Positions 1 to 7,991 of a stretch of 64,000 nucleotides of DNA are shown piece after piece (within the stretch, counting starts at the first letter, position 1; every line of letters begins with the position of its first letter). A program made the translations under genes and the position numbers. The notes below the pieces were generated by a model. It searched no databases. It was not told the origin of the DNA and worked only from the letters and a program-made list of their open reading frames with translations. The stretch spans positions 62,001-126,000 of the forward strand of contig NZ_NIDE01000017.1 of NCBI RefSeq assembly GCF_002197845.1. The letters are read 5' to 3'. The stretch is from Fimbriiglobus ruber. GTDB lineage: Bacteria; Planctomycetota; Planctomycetia; Gemmatales; Gemmataceae.

Positions 1-223
1 CCGCCACACCCCGATCAGAGGGTTGAGGTTGATTCGCGTAGGGCAAACCGTCGCGGCGAAGCGGGATGTTCGTGGATAGGACTGGAAGGGTTCCACCGAG
101 CAGCCGGATCTCATGGAGAAGGCAGTCGCGAGCCGTGGCAAACGAGACATCAAACCGGCTTCGTTGGGGATTACGGGTCCGGGGTTTTCCGGAGGGCCAT
201 GCTAACGGGAACGCTTCAGTCAT
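1..223 (-). CDS. Hypothetical protein, C-terminus cut by window edge
   Basis: Seventy-four residues are visible, starting MTEAFPLAWPSGKPRTRNPQ and running open to the window edge. The start ATG (223-221) overlaps the stop of the upstream gene as ATGA, the same junction used along this operon. The segment containing LPVLSTNIPLRRDGLPYA resembles a small hypothetical protein family seen in phage and mobile elements, as I remember it; I do not know its function. It is the last visible gene of a minus-strand operon that starts near 3756. Confidence 0.6.
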   Translation of the reverse strand, partial: MTEAFPLAWPSGKPRTRNPQRSRFDVSFATARDCLLHEIRLLGGTLPVLSTNIPLRRDGLPYANQPQPSDRGVA

Positions 224-564
224 TTATCCTCACTTTCTGTGATTACTTCTCTCACTGCCTGAATCCCCTCGGCTACCGCTTCCCGTAACCCTGAGCTCAG
301 CAACTTCACCGAGCCGGACAGCCTCAACACCTCCAGAGGAACGACAGCGGTTACCGCGGCTCTCTTCAACTGCTCGACCTGGCCCTGAAGCCGCTCGCAC
401 TCTGCCTGTAGGTCCGCGATCGACGCCACGGCCCCCTCGGTATTCACCTCCTGGGCACCCATCAGTGCCAGTAGCTGGTCATGAACCCTCACTGCTTTTG
501 ATGAGACATGGAACCCTTCAGAGACGAGACTGTCGCGAGAGGCGGTGATCTGGTCGGGGGTCAT
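220..564 (-). CDS. Hypothetical protein with coiled-coil segment
   Basis: A 114-residue protein if started at the ATG at 564, which overlaps the upstream stop codon as ATGA. An alternative ATG 13 codons earlier would overlap the upstream gene further. The middle (DLQAECERLQGQVEQLKRAA) has a heptad-like pattern suggesting a short coiled coil. No enzymatic motif is visible. It sits in the tiny-gene operon of mobile element 1 and overlaps the next gene by 4 bases. Function unknown. Confidence 0.6.
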   Translation of the reverse strand: MTPDQITASRDSLVSEGFHVSSKAVRVHDQLLALMGAQEVNTEGAVASIADLQAECERLQGQVEQLKRAAVTAVVPLEVLRLSGSVKLLSSGLREAVAEGIQAVREVITESEDK

Positions 565-1328
565 TGCTGATCGCCTTTTATTTCGTTGGACGGCGTTGGC
601 CAATTTGCCATCTTCCTCTTACTCCCGCATCGACGGCACTTAAATTCGAGTCTGCCCTTGAAATCGGTTTTGTCAGTTGGCTGCATGTGTGACTCGTCAC
701 AGGCAATGCACGATACATTGCTTTTTACAGGTAGTTGGAAAGAGCCGTTCAGCATAGCTGCGCGTTCATCTTCGCTCATAACTGTACCCCGCCTCGGTTT
801 CTCATTTTCTGATGATATTGATAAATCAGGCTTACAGAGTGCTTTAGCGCCTTTCATTTTGTGAATATCGGCTGCGGCTTCTCTACTTATACCGCCCAAG
901 CGGATATTCTCGACACTGCCTTCGGCTTCGCGTTCTTTATCCACCAATGGTTTCACTTTTGCACGCGACTCTCTAAGCAATGCTTCCACGCTCTGACGCT
1001 GTAAACGGTCTTTTACGCTTTCAACAGGCGCTACCAATTCCCGCTTCGGACGTGCCGCTTTGAGATAGCGAACCAAGAAATAACGAAGATTGCCTTCGTC
1101 CAGATGGTAGGCATTAAACTTATCGTCGGGGCCGACAGGGAGAGCATCATTGAACGCTTTGCCATCAATCAGTAGGTCTAAACCCCAATCATCCGGCTGT
1201 TGCTCGACCTTGGCGCCTTCGTAGGCCATAATTGCCGCTTTAAGAGCTTCAGGATGCGCTAGGCCATGTTCCGCAACTCTACAATGCGCTTGGCATGCCT
1301 CAAGAAACGCCTTCTCATCAATCGACAT
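561..1328 (-). CDS. Hypothetical protein with C-terminal zinc ribbon
   Basis: A 255-residue protein and the largest of the small-gene operon. The C-terminal 55 residues contain two Cys pairs (CIAC and CRRC, 27 residues apart), which look like a zinc-ribbon. The N-terminal two thirds are charged and mostly helical by eye, with no recognised fold. The ATG at 1328 lies 11 bases inside the end of the upstream gene and the stop overlaps the downstream start, so translation is probably coupled. A nucleic-acid-binding role is plausible but is only inference from the Cys pattern. Confidence 0.65.
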   Translation of the reverse strand: MSIDEKAFLEACQAHCRVAEHGLAHPEALKAAIMAYEGAKVEQQPDDWGLDLLIDGKAFNDALPVGPDDKFNAYHLDEGNLRYFLVRYLKAARPKRELVAPVESVKDRLQRQSVEALLRESRAKVKPLVDKEREAEGSVENIRLGGISREAAADIHKMKGAKALCKPDLSISSENEKPRRGTVMSEDERAAMLNGSFQLPVKSNVSCIACDESHMQPTDKTDFKGRLEFKCRRCGSKRKMANWPTPSNEIKGDQQ

Positions 1329-1917
1329 AATTCACCCCCGCTGCGTCTAGGACGGCTTTGGCGTATTTCTCAGCCAGCGGATAAGCGGCTCCGTTGCCCG
1401 GCTTTGCATCCATTAAGGCCATTGCGCACTTCTCCAGCGATACCGACATCGGCTCCGTTGTTCGGAAGTAGGGATGTAGTCGGTCAAACACTTCTTTCGC
1501 TTTGCGTTTTGCCGTTGCCTCTGCCGATGGCGAACGATTGCCAGTGCGCGGAGCCTGGAACTGGTCGAATAGCCGCCAGATATGCTCGATGACGAACTGT
1601 TCGTCGACCACCGAATTTGCTACAAGGCCGTCATTTGCTTCACTCTGGATCGGTTTGCCACCGCCGGCAAAGGCATCCTGCATCGCGGCAATGGCGGCTT
1701 CGGCTGCCTTGAGCCAGTATCCGCATTCCCCATGACGCTGCAGAGTTTCCCATCTAAGCCCAGCATTGGCTGCCAATGCTTTGGCCACAGTCTCCAGATC
1801 GCCGCGATGCTCCCGCACAATGGCGATTGCTTCAGAAATGGCCGAATTATAAATGTGCTTTAAGGGACTGCTCGTAAGTTTTGCGGCCTCTAGCTTCTCA
1901 ACCAGCGAATCGATCAT
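1318..1917 (-). CDS. Hypothetical protein
   Basis: A 199-residue, Ala-rich, mostly helical protein starting MIDSLVEKLEAAK. I chose the ATG at 1917 because it overlaps the upstream small membrane gene as ATGA; an in-frame start six codons earlier is possible. The 3' end overlaps the next gene by 11 bases. No recognisable domain or motif. Its helical pattern and place in the cluster are those of small phage or plasmid accessory proteins. Confidence 0.6.
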   Translation of the reverse strand: MIDSLVEKLEAAKLTSSPLKHIYNSAISEAIAIVREHRGDLETVAKALAANAGLRWETLQRHGECGYWLKAAEAAIAAMQDAFAGGGKPIQSEANDGLVANSVVDEQFVIEHIWRLFDQFQAPRTGNRSPSAEATAKRKAKEVFDRLHPYFRTTEPMSVSLEKCAMALMDAKPGNGAAYPLAEKYAKAVLDAAGVNYVD

Positions 1918-2078
1918 TTTGCCCCCACAATCCAAGCCAGTTCAATTCCTGCGACAAACCCAAGGGCGCACCAGGCGAACAGAAACCCGATCAGGCATCG
2001 CGTGTACCATTGGCCAAACGAATCACCCTTGCGGTCGAAATAGGTGGCCAGGCGGTCAATGATGTTCAGTTTTGTCAT
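1914..2078 (-). CDS. Small membrane protein (54 aa)
   Basis: A short gene translated as MTKLNIIDRLATYFDRKG followed by one hydrophobic stretch (LIGFLFAWCALGFVAGIEL, about residues 29-47), which predicts a single membrane helix. Both ends overlap neighbours by the ATGA junction used throughout the operon (start 2078-2076, stop 1916-1914), which argues that it is real despite its size. Function unknown. Confidence 0.6.
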   Translation of the reverse strand: MTKLNIIDRLATYFDRKGDSFGQWYTRCLIGFLFAWCALGFVAGIELAWIVGAK

Positions 2079-2263
2079 CCGTTTTCCTTTCCTGAATACC
2101 GAAGCAGCACACGAAGAACCTCCGCCGCCTCCCCGCCGTAGTACCGTGCCGGTCCAAAACCCCGAACCCCGTTGATCGTGGCGTTCCTTCCCCAGTCGAT
2201 GAAGCTCCCGTCAGGCTGAGGGATCAGGCGGTGTTCGACGAATCCGCTCACGGCTTCCTCCAA
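2075..2263 (-). CDS. Hypothetical protein (62 aa)
   Basis: Starts MEEAVSGFVEHRLIP and contains a Gly-rich segment around FGPARYYGGEAAEVL. Its stop overlaps the start of the downstream membrane gene (ATGA), and its 5' end overlaps the upstream gene by 16 bases. No domain recognised. Support is position, overlap pattern and an uninterrupted reading frame. Confidence 0.5.
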   Translation of the reverse strand: MEEAVSGFVEHRLIPQPDGSFIDWGRNATINGVRGFGPARYYGGEAAEVLRVLLRYSGKENG

Positions 2264-2451
2264 AGAATGGGGTTAAGGCAGAAGTGATTGCAGGCCAAGA
2301 TCATCAAGCCCGTAAAGGCTGAGATCGGTCCGCACGCGAGTAACCCGAGCAATCCAAAAAGTGAAACGCAGCCCATGTCGATGGCGCAGCACGCTACCCC
2401 AACCCACCCAAAGGCGTACCAAGCAATCAAAAGCGTTTCAGTCAACCGCAC
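2248..2451 (-). CDS. Small membrane protein (67 aa)
   Basis: Two hydrophobic stretches are visible, TLLIAWYAFGWVGVACCAI near the N-terminus and LLGLLACGPISAFTGLMILA in the second half, predicting two membrane helices with a short connecting loop. It lies in the tightly packed operon and overlaps both neighbours. It is the second membrane-anchored mini-protein of the cluster, together with the gene at 1914-2078. Function unknown. Confidence 0.55.
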   Translation of the reverse strand: MRLTETLLIAWYAFGWVGVACCAIDMGCVSLFGLLGLLACGPISAFTGLMILACNHFCLNPILWRKP

Positions 2452-2671
2452 ACCCTCCTTCCTTGATCCGTATCACATGCCTCTCGTCCAGCATCCGTTC
2501 CAGCGCTGCGACACTCTCCAGTCCGATTTGGCATTCATGCGGCGTCAGCACCCCGTTCTTCGCCTCGGACCGCAGGAACAGACGCCGGAGGATAGCAAGA
2601 TGGCCCTCAACGTGAGGTGTCGCTGGCGGGGTAGCTCGCGGAGCAGTGATGGGGAATGGGATCGGAGTCAT
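2438..2671 (-). CDS. Hypothetical protein (77 aa)
   Basis: Pro-rich N-terminus (MTPIPFPITAPRATPPATP) followed by a segment that looks helical (HLAILRRLFL, QIGLESVAALERML) and ends in HVIRIKEGGCAVD. This could be a small winged-helix-like fold, but no family was recognised. Start overlaps the upstream stop (ATGA). Confidence 0.5.
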   Translation of the reverse strand: MTPIPFPITAPRATPPATPHVEGHLAILRRLFLRSEAKNGVLTPHECQIGLESVAALERMLDERHVIRIKEGGCAVD

Positions 2672-2850
2672 GATTTGATCTTTGCGGAAGTGATTACGCT
2701 GCTTTCAAAATGGTTGTCTCGAAACATGGCTTGCGCGATTTCGATCGCTTGCTCGGCGTCACCTGCGTAGACGTTTATCTCGACCGGCCGCGATAGTTGC
2801 GTATACTCGATCTCGACTTTGAATTTCTTCACGGAACCTTTTAAAGTCAT
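2668..2850 (-). CDS. Hypothetical protein (60 aa)
   Basis: Sequence begins MTLKGSVKKFKVEIEYTQL and has an alternating strand-like N-terminal half followed by an amphipathic helix (DAEQAIEIAQAMFRDNHF), a beta-beta-alpha layout. Overlaps both neighbours by ATGA. No family recognised. Confidence 0.55.
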   Translation of the reverse strand: MTLKGSVKKFKVEIEYTQLSRPVEINVYAGDAEQAIEIAQAMFRDNHFESSVITSAKIKS

Positions 2851-3242
2851 ACTTCCTCCTTAGCGGTGATTGTGGCGATGCCTTGAAGAGCGCGAAACGC
2901 CGCTCGTGCGTCTGACATGTAGCCAGTGTCATCGGGAAGTGCTTCCGGTTGTGCAGCTTCGCGATATGCTCGCTGCTCGAAATCGTTAATCGCGGTGGCC
3001 ATCACTTCCACCGCCCGTTCCTCGCTCAGCGGCTTTACTGACCGGATGAAGAGAGTCGAATGGGCCAGGCACTCCACCATGTACTCGAAGCATCGTTTCA
3101 GTTCATCCCACTCGGCATTGGTAGCCAGGGACCGGCCCTCGTCCTCGAAGCGGTAATTGCTCTCCAACCGGGAAATGAATGCTCGGCCGTTTTCGATCGC
3201 TACAGAAGGAAACGCCGGTCCACCGTCCCCGATCTCGTTCAT
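2847..3242 (-). CDS. Hypothetical phage-like protein
   Basis: A 131-residue protein starting MNEIGDGGPAFPSVAIENG. The DGGPAFP segment near the N-terminus is one I associate with small uncharacterised phage and prophage proteins. I chose the ATG at 3242 because it forms the ATGA overlap with the upstream stop; an in-frame start seven codons earlier exists. The rest is acidic and helical. Function unknown. Confidence 0.55.
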   Translation of the reverse strand: MNEIGDGGPAFPSVAIENGRAFISRLESNYRFEDEGRSLATNAEWDELKRCFEYMVECLAHSTLFIRSVKPLSEERAVEVMATAINDFEQRAYREAAQPEALPDDTGYMSDARAAFRALQGIATITAKEEV

Positions 3243-3544
3243 ACCGCCTGCCCCGCCACCCACTCCTCGAACTCCATCGCTTGGCCCTGGCAGGTATCGA
3301 GGTATCTCCCGTATAGCAACCGTAACCCAAGCTCTCTGATGTCATCCAGGATGCTGGTCTCCTCCGGTTTGCAGTGCGGGTTGAACGCCTCGCCGTACTT
3401 CGCGCAAAACTCGCTGTACGCTTGGTCGTAAGCCGCACGCGGTCCGGCCGCAGCTTCCGCGTCGTAGCCAGTCTCGGCCGCCTCGTGGTACATCCAGGCA
3501 CCCCAAAGCGCGTAGCAGCGGTTCCAGTCTTCGAGTTTGGTCAT
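3239..3544 (-). CDS. Hypothetical protein (101 aa)
   Basis: Starts MTKLEDWNRCYALWGAWMYH at 3544, chosen because it overlaps the upstream stop as ATGA; the open frame extends 36 codons further upstream but would then overlap most of that gene. Rich in aromatic residues and Ala. No family recognised. Part of the same operon. Confidence 0.55.
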   Translation of the reverse strand: MTKLEDWNRCYALWGAWMYHEAAETGYDAEAAAGPRAAYDQAYSEFCAKYGEAFNPHCKPEETSILDDIRELGLRLLYGRYLDTCQGQAMEFEEWVAGQAV

Positions 3545-3756
3545 GGCTTGGTCCTTTCCTGTTTCCTCTGACGATATGCCTTCTGCCTGCACGCCGCTGA
3601 ACAGAACTTTTTCCACGCGCAAATCAGTTTCAGGTGTTTTCCACAGAGACATTTCCTGGGTTGATCAATTGTCATAACGATGCGTAACACGTTACGTAAC
3701 ACATGCCAATAACTATCTTCGCAACTCTTTTGCTTTTCTGATTGCGTTTCTCGCAA
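3541..3756 (-). CDS. Small Cys-rich (zinc-binding-like) protein, first gene of the operon
   Basis: A protein of 71 residues (or 44 from an internal ATG at 3675). The C-terminal half has a CLC, C, CSAAC arrangement followed by a basic tail (RQKAYRQRKQERTKP), which looks like a compact zinc finger and suggests nucleic-acid binding. It is the most upstream gene of the minus-strand operon and lies about 100 bases from the divergent gene at 3859, so the promoter should be in 3757-3858. Confidence 0.5.
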   Translation of the reverse strand: MRETQSEKQKSCEDSYWHVLRNVLRIVMTIDQPRKCLCGKHLKLICAWKKFCSAACRQKAYRQRKQERTKP

Positions 3757-3858
3757 CTGCCCAAGCCCCTTGCGTCTCCACCTCTCCTATGCCATTCTCA
3801 CCCCGCTGGTGATCATCTCTAGACGGCCTCTCCGCGCAGCGGGCGCAGTTTCACCAGC

Positions 3859-4884
3859 ATGAAGTTCGCGTCCGTTGCGCCGAGGGGCTGGGGAGAAAGC
3901 CGTGTGACAGTTTCCAACGAAAATCAGTTTTATCTCGAACTCGGCATCATCAAGGGCTGGGCACTCTTCTTCGAGAAAGATATCCCTGAGCGGGTTAAGC
4001 AGGCGATCAGGCAGCTCGAAGACCTTGGACTTGGCGTGATCGGGAAAAGCGAAGACCAACTCCGTGAGGAGGTTGAAGCCCAGTCCTACCTGCTGAATGA
4101 TGCCCTCAATGACATTGAGGATCTGAAGCAACTCGGGTCGCTCAGCGCCAGGCTCGCGGACAATCCTGAATTCAAGCCGGAAGTCCGCCCGGAGATCAAG
4201 GAGGAGCGGGACCAAGCGTGGGAGGAGCCCGAACAGACAGTAACGGCCAAGGAAACTCAAAAATCGACTCCCATTTCAGATAGCCAAGTCGAGGAGATTC
4301 GCCGCTTGGCTGAGAGCATGACGGACGAGGAGATCGGAACGCACCTCGGTGTCAGTCGTGACACCGTTATCCGTTTCCGTGCAAAGCACGGGATCGAAAA
4401 GAACCGCGGACCCCGGGAAGGTGTCCCTGGTTCAACCTACCAGTGGGAGCCTTGGCAGAAGCAGAAACTGATCGAGATGAAGCAGGCGGGGGCATCCTAC
4501 GCGGAAATCGGAAAGGCGATCGGCAAAACTGCGAGCCAGTGTAGCGGTATCTGGTTCTGGGAGAAGAAAAAGCTGGAGAAGCGTGGGGAACCGAATAGCT
4601 GCGGCCAGGAACTTCACCACCCGAAGGAAGAAACCTCGGTAGGCGATGGAGTAACCGCGATTAGCCCCGCCGCTCGCTGGAAGCCTTCACCACTTTCTCC
4701 AGATGATTGGTCCGACATTCAGAAGATGCTTGTCAGCGGCCAGAGCCGGGAGTCCATCGCCAGCGACTACGACGTACCCGTCGAGGACCTGGACGCATTC
4801 ATTGATGAGCGACTCAAAAAACGAGCGGAGGCAAAGTCTCCCTTGGGGGAAGCTCGGGCGCTGTCCTCGGTGGGCAGCGCCTGA
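3859..4884 (+). CDS. Putative helix-turn-helix DNA-binding protein
   Basis: A 341-residue protein transcribed divergently from the tiny-gene operon. Three segments look like helix-turn-helix units: around residues 140-170 (SQVEEIRRLAESMTDEEIGT then HLGVSRDTVIRF), around 194-230 (WQKQKLIEMKQAGASYAEIG, then ASQCSGIWFW), and a third near 280-312 (SGQSRESIASDYDVPVEDL). This suggests a DNA-binding regulator or a terminase-small-subunit-like protein; neither is proven. A GTG at 3904 with GGGAG 8 bases upstream is an alternative start. The end carries a CAAAAAAC run (4815-4822) that could allow frameshifting into the next frame. Confidence 0.55.
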   Translation: MKFASVAPRGWGESRVTVSNENQFYLELGIIKGWALFFEKDIPERVKQAIRQLEDLGLGVIGKSEDQLREEVEAQSYLLNDALNDIEDLKQLGSLSARLADNPEFKPEVRPEIKEERDQAWEEPEQTVTAKETQKSTPISDSQVEEIRRLAESMTDEEIGTHLGVSRDTVIRFRAKHGIEKNRGPREGVPGSTYQWEPWQKQKLIEMKQAGASYAEIGKAIGKTASQCSGIWFWEKKKLEKRGEPNSCGQELHHPKEETSVGDGVTAISPAARWKPSPLSPDDWSDIQKMLVSGQSRESIASDYDVPVEDLDAFIDERLKKRAEAKSPLGEARALSSVGSA

Positions 4885-4994
4885 CGGACGAGAAAAGGAT
4901 CGAGCGGTTTCTCAAAGAACGCGGTGCGACGATCTTCCCTCCAGCCGGAGAGCGAAACGTAACCACAGCGAAAGGCGAGACGGACAAGTTCTGG

Positions 4995-5366
4995 TTGCCC
5001 TCGGGTGAGCATTCGATTCAAACCACTCCCGAACAGCGCATCGCAATCGCAAAGCTCACGGTCATGCTGGAATGCCTTGCGGGTAGATGCCGAGAGTTAG
5101 GCGCAAAACAGGAAGGTAAGAAGCAGTACATCCTCAATGAAGCACACCGCTGGTTCTTTGACAAAAGCGATTTCGAGTGGTGGTGTCATGCGGCCGGATT
5201 CGAGCCGGACTATGTGCGGGAGAAGGCTCGCAAGGTCGTCGAGAATGGACTTCCCGCATCAGTTATGCAGCGACAGGGCGGACGGCTCCCGATCATGACA
5301 TCGGAGGAGCGGAGACTGCGCCGGAACGCGTATCACCGGCAGTACTATGGCCGGAAGCGTGGATAG
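4995..5366 (+). CDS. Hypothetical protein, possibly translated by frameshift from the gene before it
   Basis: Reported from a TTG at 4995, but the same frame is open back to about 4810 and reads as plausible protein (LTDEKRIERFLKERGATIF) before the TTG, with no ATG or GTG start. So the true start is uncertain: a weak start, or a -1 frameshift from the preceding gene. The C-terminal part is basic (LRRNAYHRQYYGRKRG) and there is a WFFDKSDFEWWCHAAGF aromatic stretch. No domain recognised. Confidence 0.45.
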   Translation: MPSGEHSIQTTPEQRIAIAKLTVMLECLAGRCRELGAKQEGKKQYILNEAHRWFFDKSDFEWWCHAAGFEPDYVREKARKVVENGLPASVMQRQGGRLPIMTSEERRLRRNAYHRQYYGRKRG

Positions 5367-5465
5367 CGTCAGCCGCCGTAAGCAGACGTCCCGCAGGGAC
5401 CGCAGCGAACGCGGAGTGCTGGAGGTGGCGGCGGCGAAGCCGAGACGCCCACCACCTCCTTACCC

Positions 5466-6041
5466 TTAATCCGGCACCCGCTCTTCGTGCTTCACTGGTC
5501 CAAGCAACGCTCCCACTTGATTCACTAGCCTGCGATTATCCTGCTCTTCAACGTAGCTGAACTGATTACCAGCCCAAGGCTTTTTCCAGGCAAACGATCC
5601 ATCACCGACTTCCCGCCATTTGAATCCCGCGTCCTGAAGTGCCGCTAACGCTGGATGTTTAGAACCATCTGATCCAGGTGCAGGCTTATGATCGAAGTGA
5701 ACGTAATACGCCCTCTGCCTGTGGCTGTTCCCCAGATGCACCGCGTTGTCATCGGTGAAGACTGACTGGATGTCGAATGGGTCCGGCGCCGGGGTGAATT
5801 GACGGGAACCTTGTTCGGTTTGACGGCCATTCTCCGGCATCCTCGTGGCTTCCGCGACCTGGTTCACGATCTCCGAGGGCTCAAAAGATGCCGGATCGAA
5901 ATCCGTGGCTCCTGGGGGAAGTGTTTCAGAAGTGAGAGCTAGCGCTGTGGCTTCAGATGGAAGTGCCGAGGTTTCAGAAGTGGTTTCTACCGTTGCTTCT
6001 TTGGCTGGGGCTTGTGGAACGATTCGACCGCGTTTGGCCAT
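5466..6041 (-). CDS. Hypothetical protein
   Basis: A 191-residue protein starting MAKRGRIVPQAPAKEATVET; the ATG at 6041 has AAAGGAG seven bases upstream, so the longer open frame (to 6143) is not needed. The N-terminal half is low-complexity and rich in Thr, Ser and Glu; the C-terminal half (HFDHKPAPG to WKKPWAGNQFSYVEEQD) looks folded and may be a small nucleic-acid or nuclease-associated domain, without recognised family. First 60 residues are probably disordered. Confidence 0.55.
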   Translation of the reverse strand: MAKRGRIVPQAPAKEATVETTSETSALPSEATALALTSETLPPGATDFDPASFEPSEIVNQVAEATRMPENGRQTEQGSRQFTPAPDPFDIQSVFTDDNAVHLGNSHRQRAYYVHFDHKPAPGSDGSKHPALAALQDAGFKWREVGDGSFAWKKPWAGNQFSYVEEQDNRRLVNQVGALLGPVKHEERVPD

Positions 6042-6139
6042 AAATACTCCTTTTGTTCGGTTGCAAATACCTGCCCACCGGCAACCGAACGGAAGCGGCA
6101 GGCAGGCGAACCGAGGAGTAGCGCGGATCGAGAAAGATG

Positions 6140-6316
6140 TCAATTCTCAGGCGTGAGGCTACGAATCCTCTCCGCGATCACCGGCCGCATCTTCCGCTTC
6201 CCGGACAGCCAGTGACGGATAGATCGGGTCGATACCGGAAGCACCCGCGCCAGCTTCGATTGCCAGCGTGGGCCAAAGAGCCGTTCACCGATGGTGCGAA
6301 GTTCGGCAGGAGTCAT
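6140..6316 (-). CDS. Small helix-turn-helix protein (58 aa)
   Basis: Translates as MTPAELRTIGERLFGPRWQS, then a segment VLPVSTRSIRHWLSGKRKMR that fits the recognition helix of a small Cro-like or phage-type HTH regulator. Start overlaps the upstream stop as ATGA (6316-6313). Likely a small regulator of the element; the DNA-binding role is inference from the helix pattern. Confidence 0.55.
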   Translation of the reverse strand: MTPAELRTIGERLFGPRWQSKLARVLPVSTRSIRHWLSGKRKMRPVIAERIRSLTPEN

Positions 6317-6522
6317 GCGGAATATGAATCCCTCGCAGGGTGTTGATGGTTAACGCTCAAATTCATCTGGTTCTGGTTCAAACATAGGTTTAGGCATACA
6401 CAAAACCCTCCATTTTCCAAAATATCGACAATTTGTGAATATCCATATTCATACAGAAATCTCTGGTGATTCCCCAGTTCACGGGCAAGATAATTTTTAG
6501 CTTCTGAAGATGCGTCACTCAT
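6313..6522 (-). CDS. Hypothetical protein (69 aa)
   Basis: Starts MSDASSEAKNYLARELGNHQ. Its stop overlaps the start of the small HTH gene, so the two are probably co-translated. The DNA here is clearly richer in A and T than flanking genes. No motif beyond two Cys in the middle (CVCLNLC). Function unknown. Confidence 0.45.
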   Translation of the reverse strand: MSDASSEAKNYLARELGNHQRFLYEYGYSQIVDILENGGFCVCLNLCLNQNQMNLSVNHQHPARDSYSA

Positions 6523-6537
6523 AAGATCACCATGCCT

Positions 6538-6732
6538 TTACTCGATTACAGTTGCGGCGACTTCATCCACCACAGGCACAGGAAGGTCGGCAGTGAGCCA
6601 ATATTCTTTCAGCTGGCCGCCGTAGACAACCTCATAAAGCGTATCGTCCAAGTCTTTGGGTTTTGCGCCCTCGTAGCCATAGCCGCAATATTTGCCATCA
6701 GAATTTATGAGCACCTTGATTTTTACCTGCAT
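6538..6732 (-). CDS. Hypothetical protein (64 aa)
   Basis: I start it at the ATG at 6732 (MQVKIKVLINSDGKYCGYGY), which has CAGGAGAG in the right place, rather than ten codons upstream. The sequence suggests a small all-beta fold with an acidic second half. No recognised family. It is the gene just downstream of the large methylase/helicase on the same strand. Confidence 0.5.
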   Translation of the reverse strand: MQVKIKVLINSDGKYCGYGYEGAKPKDLDDTLYEVVYGGQLKEYWLTADLPVPVVDEVAATVIE

Positions 6733-6824
6733 AATCTCTCCTGAACCGTTAATCCGGCCCACGGACTAAATTGCCCATGCGTGAGACGACCCTAGCGCAG
6801 AACGTAGTTCCGGTCAAGCATCAC

Positions 6825-7991
6825 CTAAAACAACGACATCTGCGTACCGCCCCTTCGCACTTGCATCCGGTGCGAAACCGGCGGAGCTTCCTCCGGCTCG
6901 GGCATTTCCGTTGTTGGTTCTTTCGCCTCTGGTTCTAGCTCCACCCGTCGCCGTACTTCGACTCTCGGTTTCGATTTCACTCGCATCGGTGCTTCAACGA
7001 CCTGTGACTCTCGAAGGGCTTTGATCTTCTCCGCTAGTTCTCCTGCTGTCGGTTCTCCCTCTGCCGGCGTCCCTGACAACGCCATTTTCAGCCGATCCCG
7101 CAACCCTGAAAGCTCTTCCATGTACCCTGAGTGAGCAAACACCCTCCCCAGCCGTGCTTCGTAATCGGAAAGCTGTCCTCGCACCACGGCAAGTTCTTTC
7201 CCCGTCGCTTCGATGCGTTCGTCGTAAGTCGTGGCAATTCGATTTAGCGCGTTCATCACCGCCCTTGGGCCTTGCGATTCCCTCGACAACGGCGCCGTCC
7301 GGTATCCTCTTCCCTCCAGGTAAACATCCGTCGATCCCCCTGGATGCCGTTCCAAACCAAACGCAAGACCTCGGTATTCACCGATCGGGAACACCCTCCT
7401 TCTCTCAACTTCATCCGGTATCCGGTTCAGTGCCTGGCCGAGAGCGGCTTCGGTTCCTGGCATCATCCCCTTCGACCTCTCAACTGTCTTTGCATCCGCT
7501 GTCAAAGCCTCAAGCCGTTTCTCAAGCCTATCGATGGTCTGGGGGAGTTCCCGGAGATTCCTCCTCGCTAAAAACTGCTCATCCGCATGGGATCTTCGCA
7601 GAACCGCGAGCTTTTGTAGCTCGGCATCAGCTTCTGCAAGCGTCAGCACCGCAGGATTCCCCGAAGCAATTGCTTTGACTTCGGCGTAGCTCAGCTCCTG
7701 GCCCCCGATGTCCTCTGCTCTACGGACTCCAGATTCCCCCGTCATTACTTGATTGATAAAACGTGCTTTAGTTTCTAACGCTTGCCACATATACGCGTCG
7801 AAGCTTCCTTCGGTGACATACCGGTAGATCGAGACCTCCGCGTTCTGATTCCCCTGACGGAGGATTCTCCCGTCACGTTGTTCGACCTCGGCCGGCTTCC
7901 AAGGCGCGTCCAAATGGTGCATCGCAACCAAGCGCTTCTGGACGTTGGTTCCCGTTCCTAACTTTGCTGTACTCCCAAGAAGAACCCGCAC
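6825..7991 (-). CDS. DarB-like methylase/helicase, C-terminal part (helicase domain 2 and tail), split by frameshift
   Basis: This open frame continues the 7958-12082 gene in another phase. It begins with helicase domain 2: GSTAKLGTGTNVQKRL, then DAPWKPAEVEQRDGRILRQG, the arginine-finger region typical of SNF2-like enzymes. A coiled-coil-rich tail follows (AEADAELQKLAVLRRSHADE), ending in QMSLF. It has no credible start of its own; the GTG used by the frame falls inside a conserved motif. It was once, or still is by frameshifting, the end of one polypeptide of about 1750 residues. Confidence 0.7.
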   Translation of the reverse strand: MRVLLGSTAKLGTGTNVQKRLVAMHHLDAPWKPAEVEQRDGRILRQGNQNAEVSIYRYVTEGSFDAYMWQALETKARFINQVMTGESGVRRAEDIGGQELSYAEVKAIASGNPAVLTLAEADAELQKLAVLRRSHADEQFLARRNLRELPQTIDRLEKRLEALTADAKTVERSKGMMPGTEAALGQALNRIPDEVERRRVFPIGEYRGLAFGLERHPGGSTDVYLEGRGYRTAPLSRESQGPRAVMNALNRIATTYDERIEATGKELAVVRGQLSDYEARLGRVFAHSGYMEELSGLRDRLKMALSGTPAEGEPTAGELAEKIKALRESQVVEAPMRVKSKPRVEVRRRVELEPEAKEPTTEMPEPEEAPPVSHRMQVRRGGTQMSLF

